Shown here in pieces: positions 15,348-23,156 of a DNA stretch of 40,740 nt. A program made the translations under genes and the position numbers. The stretch lies in the IMG/VR virus record IMGVR_UViG_3300048011_001019, positions 1 through 40,740 of that record; one strand, given 5' to 3'. The number at the start of each line of letters is the position of its first letter. Positions within the stretch are counted from its first letter, which is position 1. Under the pieces are notes generated by a model. That model did not search any database. It saw only the letters and a list, made by a program, of their open reading frames with translations, and was not told the DNA's origin. Source of the stretch: a virus.

Positions 15348-16530
15348 TGTGAATCTTTCCTAGTTGGTTGAAGTTGTGCTGTAGTACGGGCACCATTTGT
15401 TTGTACATGTTCTTTAATTGATCCAAACTAAAACTGTCAATGTATCTTATGACATCTAACAACTTGTTGAATCTTGTCAAATGGTCTGTTTCGGTATCAT
15501 AACTTTCGTCCCAAAATTTGTCAAAAGTTTTAAATCCCAAGCTACGTGCGTATTCTAAGGTGTAGGGACTGCTAAACACAACAAATGGCCTACACATTTT
15601 AATTGCACCCAGCAGCTTGTCTGCAAAATGTCCATACGGATAAAAGAACTTTGATTCGGCAACTACAGAACAAAAACAATTGTAATGAATCTCTGGAATA
15701 GGTGTATCAAAAAACAGTCCATCAGAAACTATTTCATCAACATCAATGTCTAGAACTTGTTTTTTAACATTAGATGCGTCGATGCTGGTATTAAGTTTTT
15801 TCAAATCAAAGCAAACTCTATCTTTGAGATTGCCTGTATAAAACTTATCCATTATACTGTTTCCGTTTTTTGTAATACGAAAGTCTATCATATTTTTATT
15901 ATACGACAACATACAGTCAAAGTCAAGTAAAAAACTACACACTAATTCTCTAAATCCTTCCTGTCTGCCGTTGAGACTGATAAACTTATGTTGTATTAAT
16001 TTTGCGTCATAACAGCTTTTGTCAGGGTTGTATGACAAAGGAGTGTGATGTGTGTCGTTGCGCAAACACTCTTGCAAATAAAAGTCTTTGTTAACAACAT
16101 TTAAGTTGTACAGAAGATCAAAGTTGTACAGTCCTGTATACACAGTAGCGTCAAGCTGGTATTTGTTTACAAAGCGTTGAATGGCTTCTAGTTCAAAACA
16201 AACGGCAGGAGTTTGATTACTAGCAAATCCAACTAATGTAGTTTTTAATTCTTCTTTTGTTGCATTAGTTTTAGTAAGTTCTACCTGTGAGCTATCCCCA
16301 AACTTAAATTTTCTTGTAGCAAGATACGGAATCTCTCTAAGATAAAAATTAACTTTCTTTGAAGCCAATGCTCTATGATAAAAATTATCCAAATGCGGAA
16401 AATCACTGTCTGTGTCAATTATAAAATGTGGTGTAGTATCTTTGTTTACAAAAGTATGTTTTAATCTATTATTGTAAAAGTCTATGAATTCGCCTTTGAT
16501 ACTAGAATTGCCTTTCCGATCAATGAGCAA
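15319..16530 (-). CDS. Protein of unknown family, paralog of the 17633-19000 gene
   Basis: 403 residues from a TTG at 16530. The frame stays open upstream and reads FLKGDDEYVYFNPIDGPKL, which aligns with the N-terminus of the paralog, so translation may begin as far up as an ATT at 16590. Shared blocks with the paralog include QHKFI.LN.R.EGFR near the middle and HFADK..AIK..RPFV, TLEY...LGFKTF and HL.R near the C-terminus. The last group resembles a motif common in marine-virus proteins that are sometimes labelled glycosyltransferase-like. I cannot assign a reaction. Its position next to an amidinotransferase suggests a shared pathway. Confidence 0.75.
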   Translation of the reverse strand: MLIDRKGNSSIKGEFIDFYNNRLKHTFVNKDTTPHFIIDTDSDFPHLDNFYHRALASKKVNFYLREIPYLATRKFKFGDSSQVELTKTNATKEELKTTLVGFASNQTPAVCFELEAIQRFVNKYQLDATVYTGLYNFDLLYNLNVVNKDFYLQECLRNDTHHTPLSYNPDKSCYDAKLIQHKFISLNGRQEGFRELVCSFLLDFDCMLSYNKNMIDFRITKNGNSIMDKFYTGNLKDRVCFDLKKLNTSIDASNVKKQVLDIDVDEIVSDGLFFDTPIPEIHYNCFCSVVAESKFFYPYGHFADKLLGAIKMCRPFVVFSSPYTLEYARSLGFKTFDKFWDESYDTETDHLTRFNKLLDVIRYIDSFSLDQLKNMYKQMVPVLQHNFNQLGKIHNEEALLHIQ

Positions 16531-16576
16531 CTTTGGCCCATCAATCGGATTAAAGTAAACATATTCGTCGTCGCCT

Positions 16577-17632
16577 TTAAGAAAAGTAATCTTCCAATGT
16601 CCCTTTGCGTTTGGTGTCTAATGTAGCACAATGGAAGCCACCGCTCATACTACGTGCTTGACGCATTGGCAATCCAATAGTATCAATGCCATGCTTGCCC
16701 AAGATGCGTCTTAGTGCTTCTTGCTTTTCGTCTACAATAACCAGTTCTTCGTTGACACTTAGGAAGTTCAATCCAATGTATGGGCTGCAAGGAGCAACGC
16801 CTGTGTTCGCTGCTGGTACGTGCAAGTCTTCTTCGCCTACCCAAATCTTGTCCCAATCTTTGAAAATAGGTGGGTACCAATCTTCGCTCAATCTGCCTGC
16901 GTTCAGCAGCACTAGTCCTGGGCGTAGCGGTAGTACTGTGCTGTCAAAGTGTGCAAAGCTATAATACTTCTCTGCAACGTGTAGTCGGTATCCTCTGGGC
17001 TCTAATATGGTCTTGAGCCACTGAAAGCCCAGTTGATTGCCACTGTTGCTTACTTGGCACAACAAGTCTCGTCCTAGGCGTACAATATTAGGAGCATCAA
17101 AGATGATCTCTTTGTTAACCAGCGTTGCTTCACTGCGGTCTTCCAACTGATAGTTGTCATCCGTTAGAATAGGCTTGGGTGCGTTGATCCATTGTGTGCC
17201 TTCTGCCATCCAGCGATACAAGTGCTCATAGTATGCTCTTGTCTCAAAATACCGTGCTCGCATTGGCGAAGGACATTCGATGATCATATTGTCCAGTGGT
17301 AGCAGCAAATCTCTTGGACAGAAAGTGTACCATCCTGTGGTTTCCCATTCTGGTGTGCTAAACTTCTTGTTGTGATCCACTGGCTCTGGGCGCATTGTCT
17401 TGACACCTAATCCTTGCAAACATTTTTCGAGCCCGTCCAAGTCTTCGTTTGCTTCATCTACAATCCATTGTGCAATAGGTTGCCCATCAAACTGTTTGAT
17501 GTCTTCCAGTTGTTCTCCACCATAGATAAAACTATGTGTGCTTTTGTTCATAGTAGGGTGTACACAGTTGTCTGCTGTGCCAATGATGATCTCTTCCAAC
17601 GGATCCCAATCGTTGTTACTCTGTACTGGCAT
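16577..17632 (-). CDS. Amidinotransferase (glycine / inosamine-phosphate type)
   Basis: A 351-residue enzyme of the L-arginine:glycine / scyllo-inosamine-phosphate amidinotransferase family. These move the amidino group of arginine to an acceptor amine, giving a guanidino product and ornithine. All catalytic residues are present: D179 in IIFDAPNIVRLGRDL, H228 in FAHFDSTVLPLRPG and C335 in GGFHCATLDTKRKG. CPRDLLLPLDNMIIECP is also diagnostic. Length is normal. It sits between the two paralogous unknown genes, 1 base from one of them, with AAGGA before the ATG. Acceptor unknown: glycine, an aminosugar or a modified base are possibilities. Confidence 0.9.
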   Translation of the reverse strand: MPVQSNNDWDPLEEIIIGTADNCVHPTMNKSTHSFIYGGEQLEDIKQFDGQPIAQWIVDEANEDLDGLEKCLQGLGVKTMRPEPVDHNKKFSTPEWETTGWYTFCPRDLLLPLDNMIIECPSPMRARYFETRAYYEHLYRWMAEGTQWINAPKPILTDDNYQLEDRSEATLVNKEIIFDAPNIVRLGRDLLCQVSNSGNQLGFQWLKTILEPRGYRLHVAEKYYSFAHFDSTVLPLRPGLVLLNAGRLSEDWYPPIFKDWDKIWVGEEDLHVPAANTGVAPCSPYIGLNFLSVNEELVIVDEKQEALRRILGKHGIDTIGLPMRQARSMSGGFHCATLDTKRKGTLEDYFS

Positions 17633-19000
17633 TTATATTCCTTTTTGCTGTCTAATATCTCCAAGCAGTGCATAATTATGCTTTAATGTAGGAATCATCT
17701 GTTCGTACATGTGCCGGCACTGTTTGATACTCATGCTATCGATACTATTGATTAATTGTAACACACTTTTTAATCTTTGTAAATGGTTTTCTTCTTTGTC
17801 GTAGTCTTCATTCCACCAATCATTAAAAGTTTTAAATCCTAATTGATGCATGTATTCTAATGTATGAGGCGGCGCCACCAGTACAAACGGTCTATAACAT
17901 TTTATTGCGTTAATAGTTTTGTCTGCAAAATGCGCAACCGGAAATGCAAATGTACTTTCGTTTACAACTGCACAAAATGCTTGATGGTAGTGTGCTGTAG
18001 GCACATCGTATTCCTCGTCGTTGGTTAGCTTCATCCAGTTGGTGTCGTTGGTATTTCTATCTACTGCAAATATTTGTTTTGTTTCAAGTGTGTGCATGTT
18101 AGACTCTAGATTGTTAAAGTCTTTAAATAATTCTGCACAATCAAACGATACTCTATTGTTTATACTTTTCCAATACCGGTCGGTATTTTTTAGCATTTTG
18201 GTATTATTGTTTTCTTTTATATGCAAGTCTGTGTGCTTGTGTATGTAAGACAATATACAATCTTTGTCTAGCATGTGTGCAGCAACAACTTGTCTAAAAC
18301 CTTCGTATCGTTTGTTCAAGTTTATAAACTTGTGTTGTATTTGTTTACTTTCCGGTATAATAATGTCACGGTTGTAAGAAAATGTTTTTATAACGGTATC
18401 TTTATTAGGAGTTACAGTACAACTTAGATATATATCTTGTGTTTTAAGTTTAAAACTATAATGATCAAAATACTGATGTTGATTGTATAGTCCGGTGTTT
18501 ACAGTTACATTTTTTAATTTGTTTCTAGTTACAAACTGTTGTATTTTTTCAAACTCATAACACACAGGATTTCCTTCTTGGAACCCGTGTAACACACTAT
18601 CAGCAGCGTCGATATTGTAAATGACATCGGCTTCGTTGGTGAATTTTATACCAGGGTCTTTTTGTAATCCTATAATAGGAATTTCCCAAAGATATATATC
18701 CAGTCCTTGAATGTTACAAGTATTAATTAGTGATTTTTTAAATTGTATATTGTCTAGATTTGTAAAGAATCCTTCGCAGTCAATTATTATATAAGGATTC
18801 TTTTTATTTTTTAAGAACGTAGTTTTTAAATATTTGTCAAAATAGTCAAAATACTTTTTGCTATTACTGTCTGCTCTAGTTGCACAACAACTATGTTGAT
18901 CAATTACAAAATCTTTATGGTATTTTAAATAAACCATTTTGTCGTCCCAGTCGAACTCGTAGTCAATTGGCCCGTCAGACTGGAACAGAATGTTTTGCAT
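17633..19000 (-). CDS. Protein of unknown family, paralog of the 15319-16530 gene
   Basis: A 455-residue protein with the same order of blocks as its paralog: YIIIDCEGFFTNLDN near 90, CYEFEKIQQFVTRN near 145, KFINLNKRYEGFRQVV near 220 and, near the C-terminus, FCAVVNESTFAFPVAHFADK, RPFVLVAPPHTLEYMHQLGF and KTFNDWWNEDYD. Identity outside these blocks is low, so the duplication is old. The LN.R..GFR and LGFKTF...DE.YD pattern is known from marine virus proteins of unsettled function. It abuts the aminotransferase-like gene before it and the amidinotransferase gene after it, with no gap. Confidence 0.8.
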   Translation of the reverse strand: MQNILFQSDGPIDYEFDWDDKMVYLKYHKDFVIDQHSCCATRADSNSKKYFDYFDKYLKTTFLKNKKNPYIIIDCEGFFTNLDNIQFKKSLINTCNIQGLDIYLWEIPIIGLQKDPGIKFTNEADVIYNIDAADSVLHGFQEGNPVCYEFEKIQQFVTRNKLKNVTVNTGLYNQHQYFDHYSFKLKTQDIYLSCTVTPNKDTVIKTFSYNRDIIIPESKQIQHKFINLNKRYEGFRQVVAAHMLDKDCILSYIHKHTDLHIKENNNTKMLKNTDRYWKSINNRVSFDCAELFKDFNNLESNMHTLETKQIFAVDRNTNDTNWMKLTNDEEYDVPTAHYHQAFCAVVNESTFAFPVAHFADKTINAIKCYRPFVLVAPPHTLEYMHQLGFKTFNDWWNEDYDKEENHLQRLKSVLQLINSIDSMSIKQCRHMYEQMIPTLKHNYALLGDIRQQKGI

Positions 19001-19894
19001 TTACAGTCTGCCTTTGATATATTGCTTGTGAAAGCTCAACCTATTAGCATCGCCGCCTCTGTTGTATTGTGGAAAGTTGTTGTTTTTATCTATACCAAAT
19101 AGTATAGTTGCACTGGGCCGAACGCCTAACTCCTCGCAAAATATTTTCTGTTTTTGCATGTACTTTTGTGGAATAAAGTCTGGAGTAAATGCATTGATAT
19201 ATTGCATTCCTAATGCAGCGCCAAGTTTGTTGTTGTAAGAAATTTTATGATATACAAACATGGTGTCATCGTCATCGACCTTTGTATATCGTATTCCAAT
19301 ACGTGCATACGCAACAGGAAATGATTTACTCAAACTGAAAGTAACATCTGTAATACAACTGTAAGCAATATCAATTGACACACCATAACAAGCACCAAAG
19401 TATGCACAATCTACCAATACCGGTACTCCAAGTTCGCAGCACTTGCGCATCAACTCGTGATAGTTTATGTGTTTGTCACCAGTGTCTGCAAAAGGCAAAC
19501 TTATAACAACAGCATCGTTTTTGTGCAGCGGTGCTTCTTCCAACCATTGCCAATCAAACTTATCACGCCAAGCAAGTTTGTGATACATATACTCGCCTTT
19601 GTAGCAGCGAAACCTCCGCTTGGCATTTTTCATATAAAACTTATCAAAACTTTCGGTAGTACCATTGCTGTAGCATTTGTACTTGAAATCTTCCAAGCCT
19701 GTGATACTGTTTGTAGTTGATGTTTTAATCCAGTTGTCGTATTCATACAAAAACTCATCAATGATGTTGTCATTGTTGAGGCATTGGAGATCCAGTGGCT
19801 GCCGCAACAGTTTTGTAGTCTCTGGATCTGCTATAGCAAACGCACTGCCAAAGTCCATGTGCCTTTTGTCATTGGGTATATTGGTCATCTTCAT
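19001..19894 (-). CDS. PLP-dependent aminotransferase-like protein, fold type I
   Basis: A 297-residue protein with the core of a class I/II aminotransferase. D162 in VPVLVDCAYFG would pair with the pyridine nitrogen, and K190 in DVTFSLSKSFPVAYAR is the candidate Schiff-base lysine. CYSNGTTESFDKFY near 75-88 fits the phosphate-binding segment. It is about 100 residues shorter than usual, with both ends reduced, so the small domain is minimal. It probably moves an amino group to a keto substrate, or has lost activity. Paired with the amidinotransferase it could make the amine that is then amidinated. The start at 19894 overlaps the oxygenase gene; an ATG at 19888 is also possible. Confidence 0.75.
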   Translation of the reverse strand: MKMTNIPNDKRHMDFGSAFAIADPETTKLLRQPLDLQCLNNDNIIDEFLYEYDNWIKTSTTNSITGLEDFKYKCYSNGTTESFDKFYMKNAKRRFRCYKGEYMYHKLAWRDKFDWQWLEEAPLHKNDAVVISLPFADTGDKHINYHELMRKCCELGVPVLVDCAYFGACYGVSIDIAYSCITDVTFSLSKSFPVAYARIGIRYTKVDDDDTMFVYHKISYNNKLGAALGMQYINAFTPDFIPQKYMQKQKIFCEELGVRPSATILFGIDKNNNFPQYNRGGDANRLSFHKQYIKGRL

Positions 19895-20483
19895 CCAAGA
19901 AAGTTATTTGTGAAACAATACAATCGCTGGGTCCAAAGTTTGCCATACCGTGCCATGTGTCACCTTTCCAAGTGTATGTATCACCTGCGCTCCAGTGTGT
20001 GTAAACTTCTTCACCAACTTGTAGCACTTGACCTCTGTCCCAGTCGTTCATCATAACAACTGTACGACACACATTGTGTACATCGTCTTCGTCAATGTTG
20101 TTGAATTTTACAAATGTAGCATATGTATCAAAGTGCCACATCAAACTACAACCTGGTGTGAGTTTGAGAAAGTTGTAGTTGAACTTCATATGTGCATACG
20201 GAGCAATAATACTTCCCAGTCCTTTTGTCAACTCAGGACGTATGCACATGTAATGCAAACTGCCTTCTTTGGGCACTCCCCATTGTTTGTACATTGCTTC
20301 TAATGCTTTTTTGTTTTTGGTAGCAAATGTATCCCAACTGCTGTCTTCTGGAATTTCATCGGTCATATAAGTTGCTTGCCAATCTAATGTAAGCAAATCG
20401 TTACTATTCCAAGTGACATCATCAACTGAACCTTCTTTGGCATCGTGTAGTTGCCAGTCTTCATAACTTCGCATATCCATCAT
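19869..20483 (-). CDS. 2-oxoglutarate/Fe(II) oxygenase-like protein
   Basis: A 204-residue protein with a cupin-type iron site: H117-x-D119 in LMWHFDTYATF and H178 in GDTWHGMANFGPS, preceded by VYTHWSAGDTYTWKG. Between them lies CRTVVMMNDWDRGQVLQVG, typical of the aspartyl/prolyl hydroxylase-like double-stranded beta helix. The expected basic residue after the last His is not evident, so the co-substrate is uncertain. It overlaps the radical SAM gene by 4 bases and the aminotransferase-like gene by 26. Hydroxylation of a pathway intermediate or of a protein is plausible. Confidence 0.75.
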   Translation of the reverse strand: MMDMRSYEDWQLHDAKEGSVDDVTWNSNDLLTLDWQATYMTDEIPEDSSWDTFATKNKKALEAMYKQWGVPKEGSLHYMCIRPELTKGLGSIIAPYAHMKFNYNFLKLTPGCSLMWHFDTYATFVKFNNIDEDDVHNVCRTVVMMNDWDRGQVLQVGEEVYTHWSAGDTYTWKGDTWHGMANFGPSDCIVSQITFLDEDDQYTQ

Positions 20484-21409
20484 GCGTCTCCTTTTAAGTG
20501 TGTGCCTATATATTCTTTGTTTGGTATATCATAAACATTTAAAATATCCAATAGTTTTTGTTTGTCACACTGCTCTAAGTTTATTATATCTAAGTTTTTT
20601 GGAAATGTCAACACATTTGTTGTCCAGTTTGCATATTTTTTTGTAAATTCTTTTAGTTCTGGTAATCCGTGCCAGTTGTTTTTGTGTATGGTGGTGTGGA
20701 TAGTATATTCAAATGTATCGGCTATTTCGTCCAATGTATCAACAACTGTACTCCATATGCTGTTTCCACGCACTTGTTCGTTCAACGCACCAACACCATC
20801 TATGCTGACTGTAAAATGCACACGCTTGCATTTGCGTAATAGTTCATAGTCTTCTTCGTGCAGCTTGTGCATACCATTTGTAAAGTATTCCACTTCCAAA
20901 TGATCCAATGTGTTGAAACTTTCCAAAAAGCGTCTGTGCCTATTGGTCATCAATGGTTCGCCGCCCAAGAACACAACTTTCTCAATGCTTTCTGGAATGT
21001 TTCTAAATTCGGTTGTACTGGTAATACCTTGCTTAGGAGGAAGGTCTGGATTCTTTTTGACCCACCAACTGCTGCTCCATTCTTCCCAACATCCGTCACA
21101 GGTAAGATCGCATATGTTGTCAAACCCTACTTCAAGGTATCTTAGTTTAACATCAAGCGGATATGTTTTGTTGAACCATTCTCGCAAACTCTCTTTGCCC
21201 AAACTTTCTTCGTGCTTGCATTTAGCACAATTAGGATTGTCAAGGCTGAAGTTTTCACGTAGTTGTACATATTCATCGCTGTGCAGCACTGCATCTACAT
21301 CGCCGTCGAATGTTTGCAAAGGTGTTTTGTAACGACAACAAGGGTAGACACGATTGCCTCCCCTTATGTTTGTGTGGTTATACAGTGCTGCGCACTTTAT
21401 TTTTTCCAT
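20480..21409 (-). CDS. Radical SAM enzyme with N-terminal twitch-like cysteine domain
   Basis: A 309-residue protein. The cluster motif CDLTCDGC (C100, C104, C107) and LGGEPLM near 148 define radical SAM. The N-terminal 65 residues hold C6, C24-C25, C61 and C64 (CCRYK, CAKCKHE), suggesting a further iron-sulfur cluster, as in twitch/SPASM proteins. Twitch proteins include dehydrogenases of aminocyclitol antibiotics (BtrN) and peptide-modifying enzymes. The substrate here is unknown. It is the first gene of the island and overlaps the oxygenase gene by 4 bases. Confidence 0.85.
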   Translation of the reverse strand: MEKIKCAALYNHTNIRGGNRVYPCCRYKTPLQTFDGDVDAVLHSDEYVQLRENFSLDNPNCAKCKHEESLGKESLREWFNKTYPLDVKLRYLEVGFDNICDLTCDGCWEEWSSSWWVKKNPDLPPKQGITSTTEFRNIPESIEKVVFLGGEPLMTNRHRRFLESFNTLDHLEVEYFTNGMHKLHEEDYELLRKCKRVHFTVSIDGVGALNEQVRGNSIWSTVVDTLDEIADTFEYTIHTTIHKNNWHGLPELKEFTKKYANWTTNVLTFPKNLDIINLEQCDKQKLLDILNVYDIPNKEYIGTHLKGDA

Positions 21410-21621
21410 TCGTCCATTTCGGTTTTAATCTCTGTACCACTGCGATCTTCCGCAATCAACTTTGCCATTATTTGAATGTCGTCTAATAATGCATTTGCGT
21501 ATGCTTGATCATATGTCTTGCCGCTTAGTTCGCTGTATTGATTGCGCACACGGTGTAGTTGTATTGCTTTGTCTTTCATTACATCAAGACGTTGTATCAA
21601 TTCTTCAATGGTGTGTAACAT
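21397..21621 (-). CDS. Small conserved phage protein
   Basis: A 74-residue, mainly helical protein starting MLHTIEELIQRLDVMKDKAI. It overlaps the radical SAM gene by 13 bases and shares one base with the gene before it. No motif is recognised. Confidence 0.65.
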   Translation of the reverse strand: MLHTIEELIQRLDVMKDKAIQLHRVRNQYSELSGKTYDQAYANALLDDIQIMAKLIAEDRSGTEIKTEMDEWKK

Positions 21622-21908
21622 TACTTCAACATCTCCAAGTTTGCAACCTTAGCAATCTTGTCGCCAAAGTCATCATCTTTGTGTATAATGTAAGTAGTTG
21701 ATTCGCTGCGGTCGGTTTTGCGATCATAGCGTCTAAACTCCACAACCTGTCCGCCTACTGCTGAGAACACACGAAAGTTTAGGATAGGATCTTCTTCGTA
21801 CGGAACAGCGTCAAAGTCACGAGCGCGAATAGCCATGCCAGTTTCATCTCTTACAGTGTGCTGATCCTCTCGGACCCATTTAATAACTTTGTTTCTAAGC
21901 CACTTCAT
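21621..21908 (-). CDS. Small conserved T4-like phage protein
   Basis: A 95-residue protein. The core LNFRVFSAVGGQVVEFRRYD followed by RKTDRSESTTYII and FGDKIAKVANLE is a recurrent block in T4-like marine phages. The N-terminus (MKWLRNKVIKWVRED) is basic and amphipathic. It overlaps the upstream gene by 14 bases. Function is unknown. Confidence 0.75.
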   Translation of the reverse strand: MKWLRNKVIKWVREDQHTVRDETGMAIRARDFDAVPYEEDPILNFRVFSAVGGQVVEFRRYDRKTDRSESTTYIIHKDDDFGDKIAKVANLEMLK

Positions 21909-22197
21909 TTTCTACCAACCTCCGTATCATATCATAGTTTTCTTTTGCTTTTGCAAATGCAGGAAACTGTTCGGCCAGTTGTTGGTCTTCCAACTCTTGT
22001 GCCATTTTCTTTCTTGCCCACTCTACTAACTCTTCTAATCCAGCATCGTTCATTAGCGTAGTTGCTGTTATTGTCTGCCACACACTTCCATTGTAAACCT
22101 GTAATTGTCCGTTGATTGCTCGCACTTCGCCTTCGATACCGCGTTCTCCGCTGTTATAAGTGTGTGGAACATGAAAATCTGTATAAACTGGTATCAT
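21895..22197 (-). CDS. Small phage protein with shared C-terminal motif
   Basis: About 100 residues starting MIPVYTDFHVPHTYNSGER. The ATG at 22197 forms an ATGA overlap with the upstream stop and has AGGA just before it; a longer frame lies within that gene. The middle reads GQLQVYNGSVWQTI, like the strand of small beta domains in fibre or capsid-associated proteins. The C-terminal QFPAFAKAKENYDMIRRLV resembles the ends of the next two upstream genes. Function is unknown. Confidence 0.7.
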   Translation of the reverse strand: MIPVYTDFHVPHTYNSGERGIEGEVRAINGQLQVYNGSVWQTITATTLMNDAGLEELVEWARKKMAQELEDQQLAEQFPAFAKAKENYDMIRRLVENEVA

Positions 22198-22376
22198 TTT
22201 CCTGCCTTTGCATCTCGTTCCGCTTTGGTTAGTTTTTGATTCCAACTGTTGTTGCTGATGCCAAGTTCACTTGCCATAGCTTTGGTTTTGCCTACAGTAA
22301 CTTCTCCTCCCTTTGCAAGAAATTCATCAATCATTTCTTGATCTGTGTTCTTGTTTGGCCGTGGGTTCATGCTCAT
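22194..22376 (-). CDS. Small phage protein with helix-turn-helix-like segment
   Basis: A 60-residue protein with EMIDEFLAKGGEVTVGKTK and AMASELGISNNSWNQKLTKA. The second half has the look of a helix-turn-helix, but this is by eye. It overlaps the following gene as ATGA and shares one base with the preceding one. Function is unknown; a small DNA-binding role is conceivable. Confidence 0.65.
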   Translation of the reverse strand: MSMNPRPNKNTDQEMIDEFLAKGGEVTVGKTKAMASELGISNNSWNQKLTKAERDAKAGK

Positions 22377-22885
22377 TACTTAGATTCCTTCAATGTATCA
22401 AATGTAGTATATTTTGCAAGTGCTGCTTCGTACTCATCTTTTATCTTTTTCAACTTAGGATACTTGGCTTCCATATCTACGTCTCGCTTTAATAATAACA
22501 GAGCATCACGCATTTCGTCAATCTCTTTCATAACGTCTCTGCCATTTACCAACAGTGGAACGTCAACACGCATACTACCATTCTCGCCACCGTCTATAGT
22601 AACCTTAGAGTCTCCTAGACGTGTAGTAGTACTAACAGTGCCGCCAGTATAGCCACTAGATAAGTTCCCGATACTGGATGCATATATATAGTTGTTACTG
22701 TTCATTTTCTGTTTCAACTCTTTTGACCATTTTTCTTTACGCTTCTTTTCCGCCGCATATCGTTTTCGTACACGCTTGTAAAAGTTATCTTCGGTGTAAT
22801 AATCAGAACGGGAACTGCTCGTCTTCGTCTTGTCGTCCTTGCCAGTCTTGGTGAACCATTGCGTAAATAGTTTTAAAGTTTTCAT
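22376..22885 (-). CDS. Conserved T4-like phage protein
   Basis: A 169-residue protein. The N-terminal third is very basic and helical (FYKRVRKRYAAEKKRKEKWS). The C-terminal part VPLLVNGRDVMKEIDEMRDA and KYPKLKKIKDEYEAALAKY is a pattern I know from T4-like marine phages. The first 28 codons overlap the upstream gene by 83 bases; no other start lies closer except an ATG at 22702 with a poor ribosome binding site. The ATG at 22885 has GGAGAAGG just upstream. Function is unknown. Confidence 0.7.
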   Translation of the reverse strand: MKTLKLFTQWFTKTGKDDKTKTSSSRSDYYTEDNFYKRVRKRYAAEKKRKEKWSKELKQKMNSNNYIYASSIGNLSSGYTGGTVSTTTRLGDSKVTIDGGENGSMRVDVPLLVNGRDVMKEIDEMRDALLLLKRDVDMEAKYPKLKKIKDEYEAALAKYTTFDTLKESK

Positions 22886-23156
22886 AAGCCTTCTCCAGTG
22901 CTGGATAGTTGTTGCACATATCTTCTACTTTGGCAACTGAGGGCATTTGATCTTCAAACTCAACAGGATCCCAACGAATACCGTCTGCCCAATGTGTGTT
23001 ATCTAATGTTATAGTATCAACAGAACTACTAGTAGCAATACTACTCCAGTCAACAGAACTGCTACTGGTAAGAGTAATTACACTGCTGTCCATTGTAGAA
23101 ATATCAATCGTGTTTGTTACATAATCATTTATATTAATTATATCGTCATTATCCAT
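22803..23156 (-). CDS. Conserved T4-like phage protein
   Basis: About 117 residues starting MDNDDIININDYVTNTIDIS. The ATG at 23156 follows GGAG and overlaps the epimerase stop by 8 bases; a TTG lies at 23165. The first 60 residues are Ser/Thr-rich and repetitive. The C-terminus VEFEDQMPSVAKVEDMCNNY and PALEKAYENFKTIYAMVHQ is conserved in T4-like marine phages. It overlaps the next gene by 83 bases. Function is unknown. Confidence 0.7.
   Translation of the reverse strand: MDNDDIININDYVTNTIDISTMDSSVITLTSSSSVDWSSIATSSSVDTITLDNTHWADGIRWDPVEFEDQMPSVAKVEDMCNNYPALEKAYENFKTIYAMVHQDWQGRQDEDEQFPF

Noticed and set aside
22803-22885. A frameshift joining the 22376 and 22803 genes
   Set aside because: Each protein has a complete conserved C-terminal motif and its own start signal, so an 83-base overlap of two genes explains it better.
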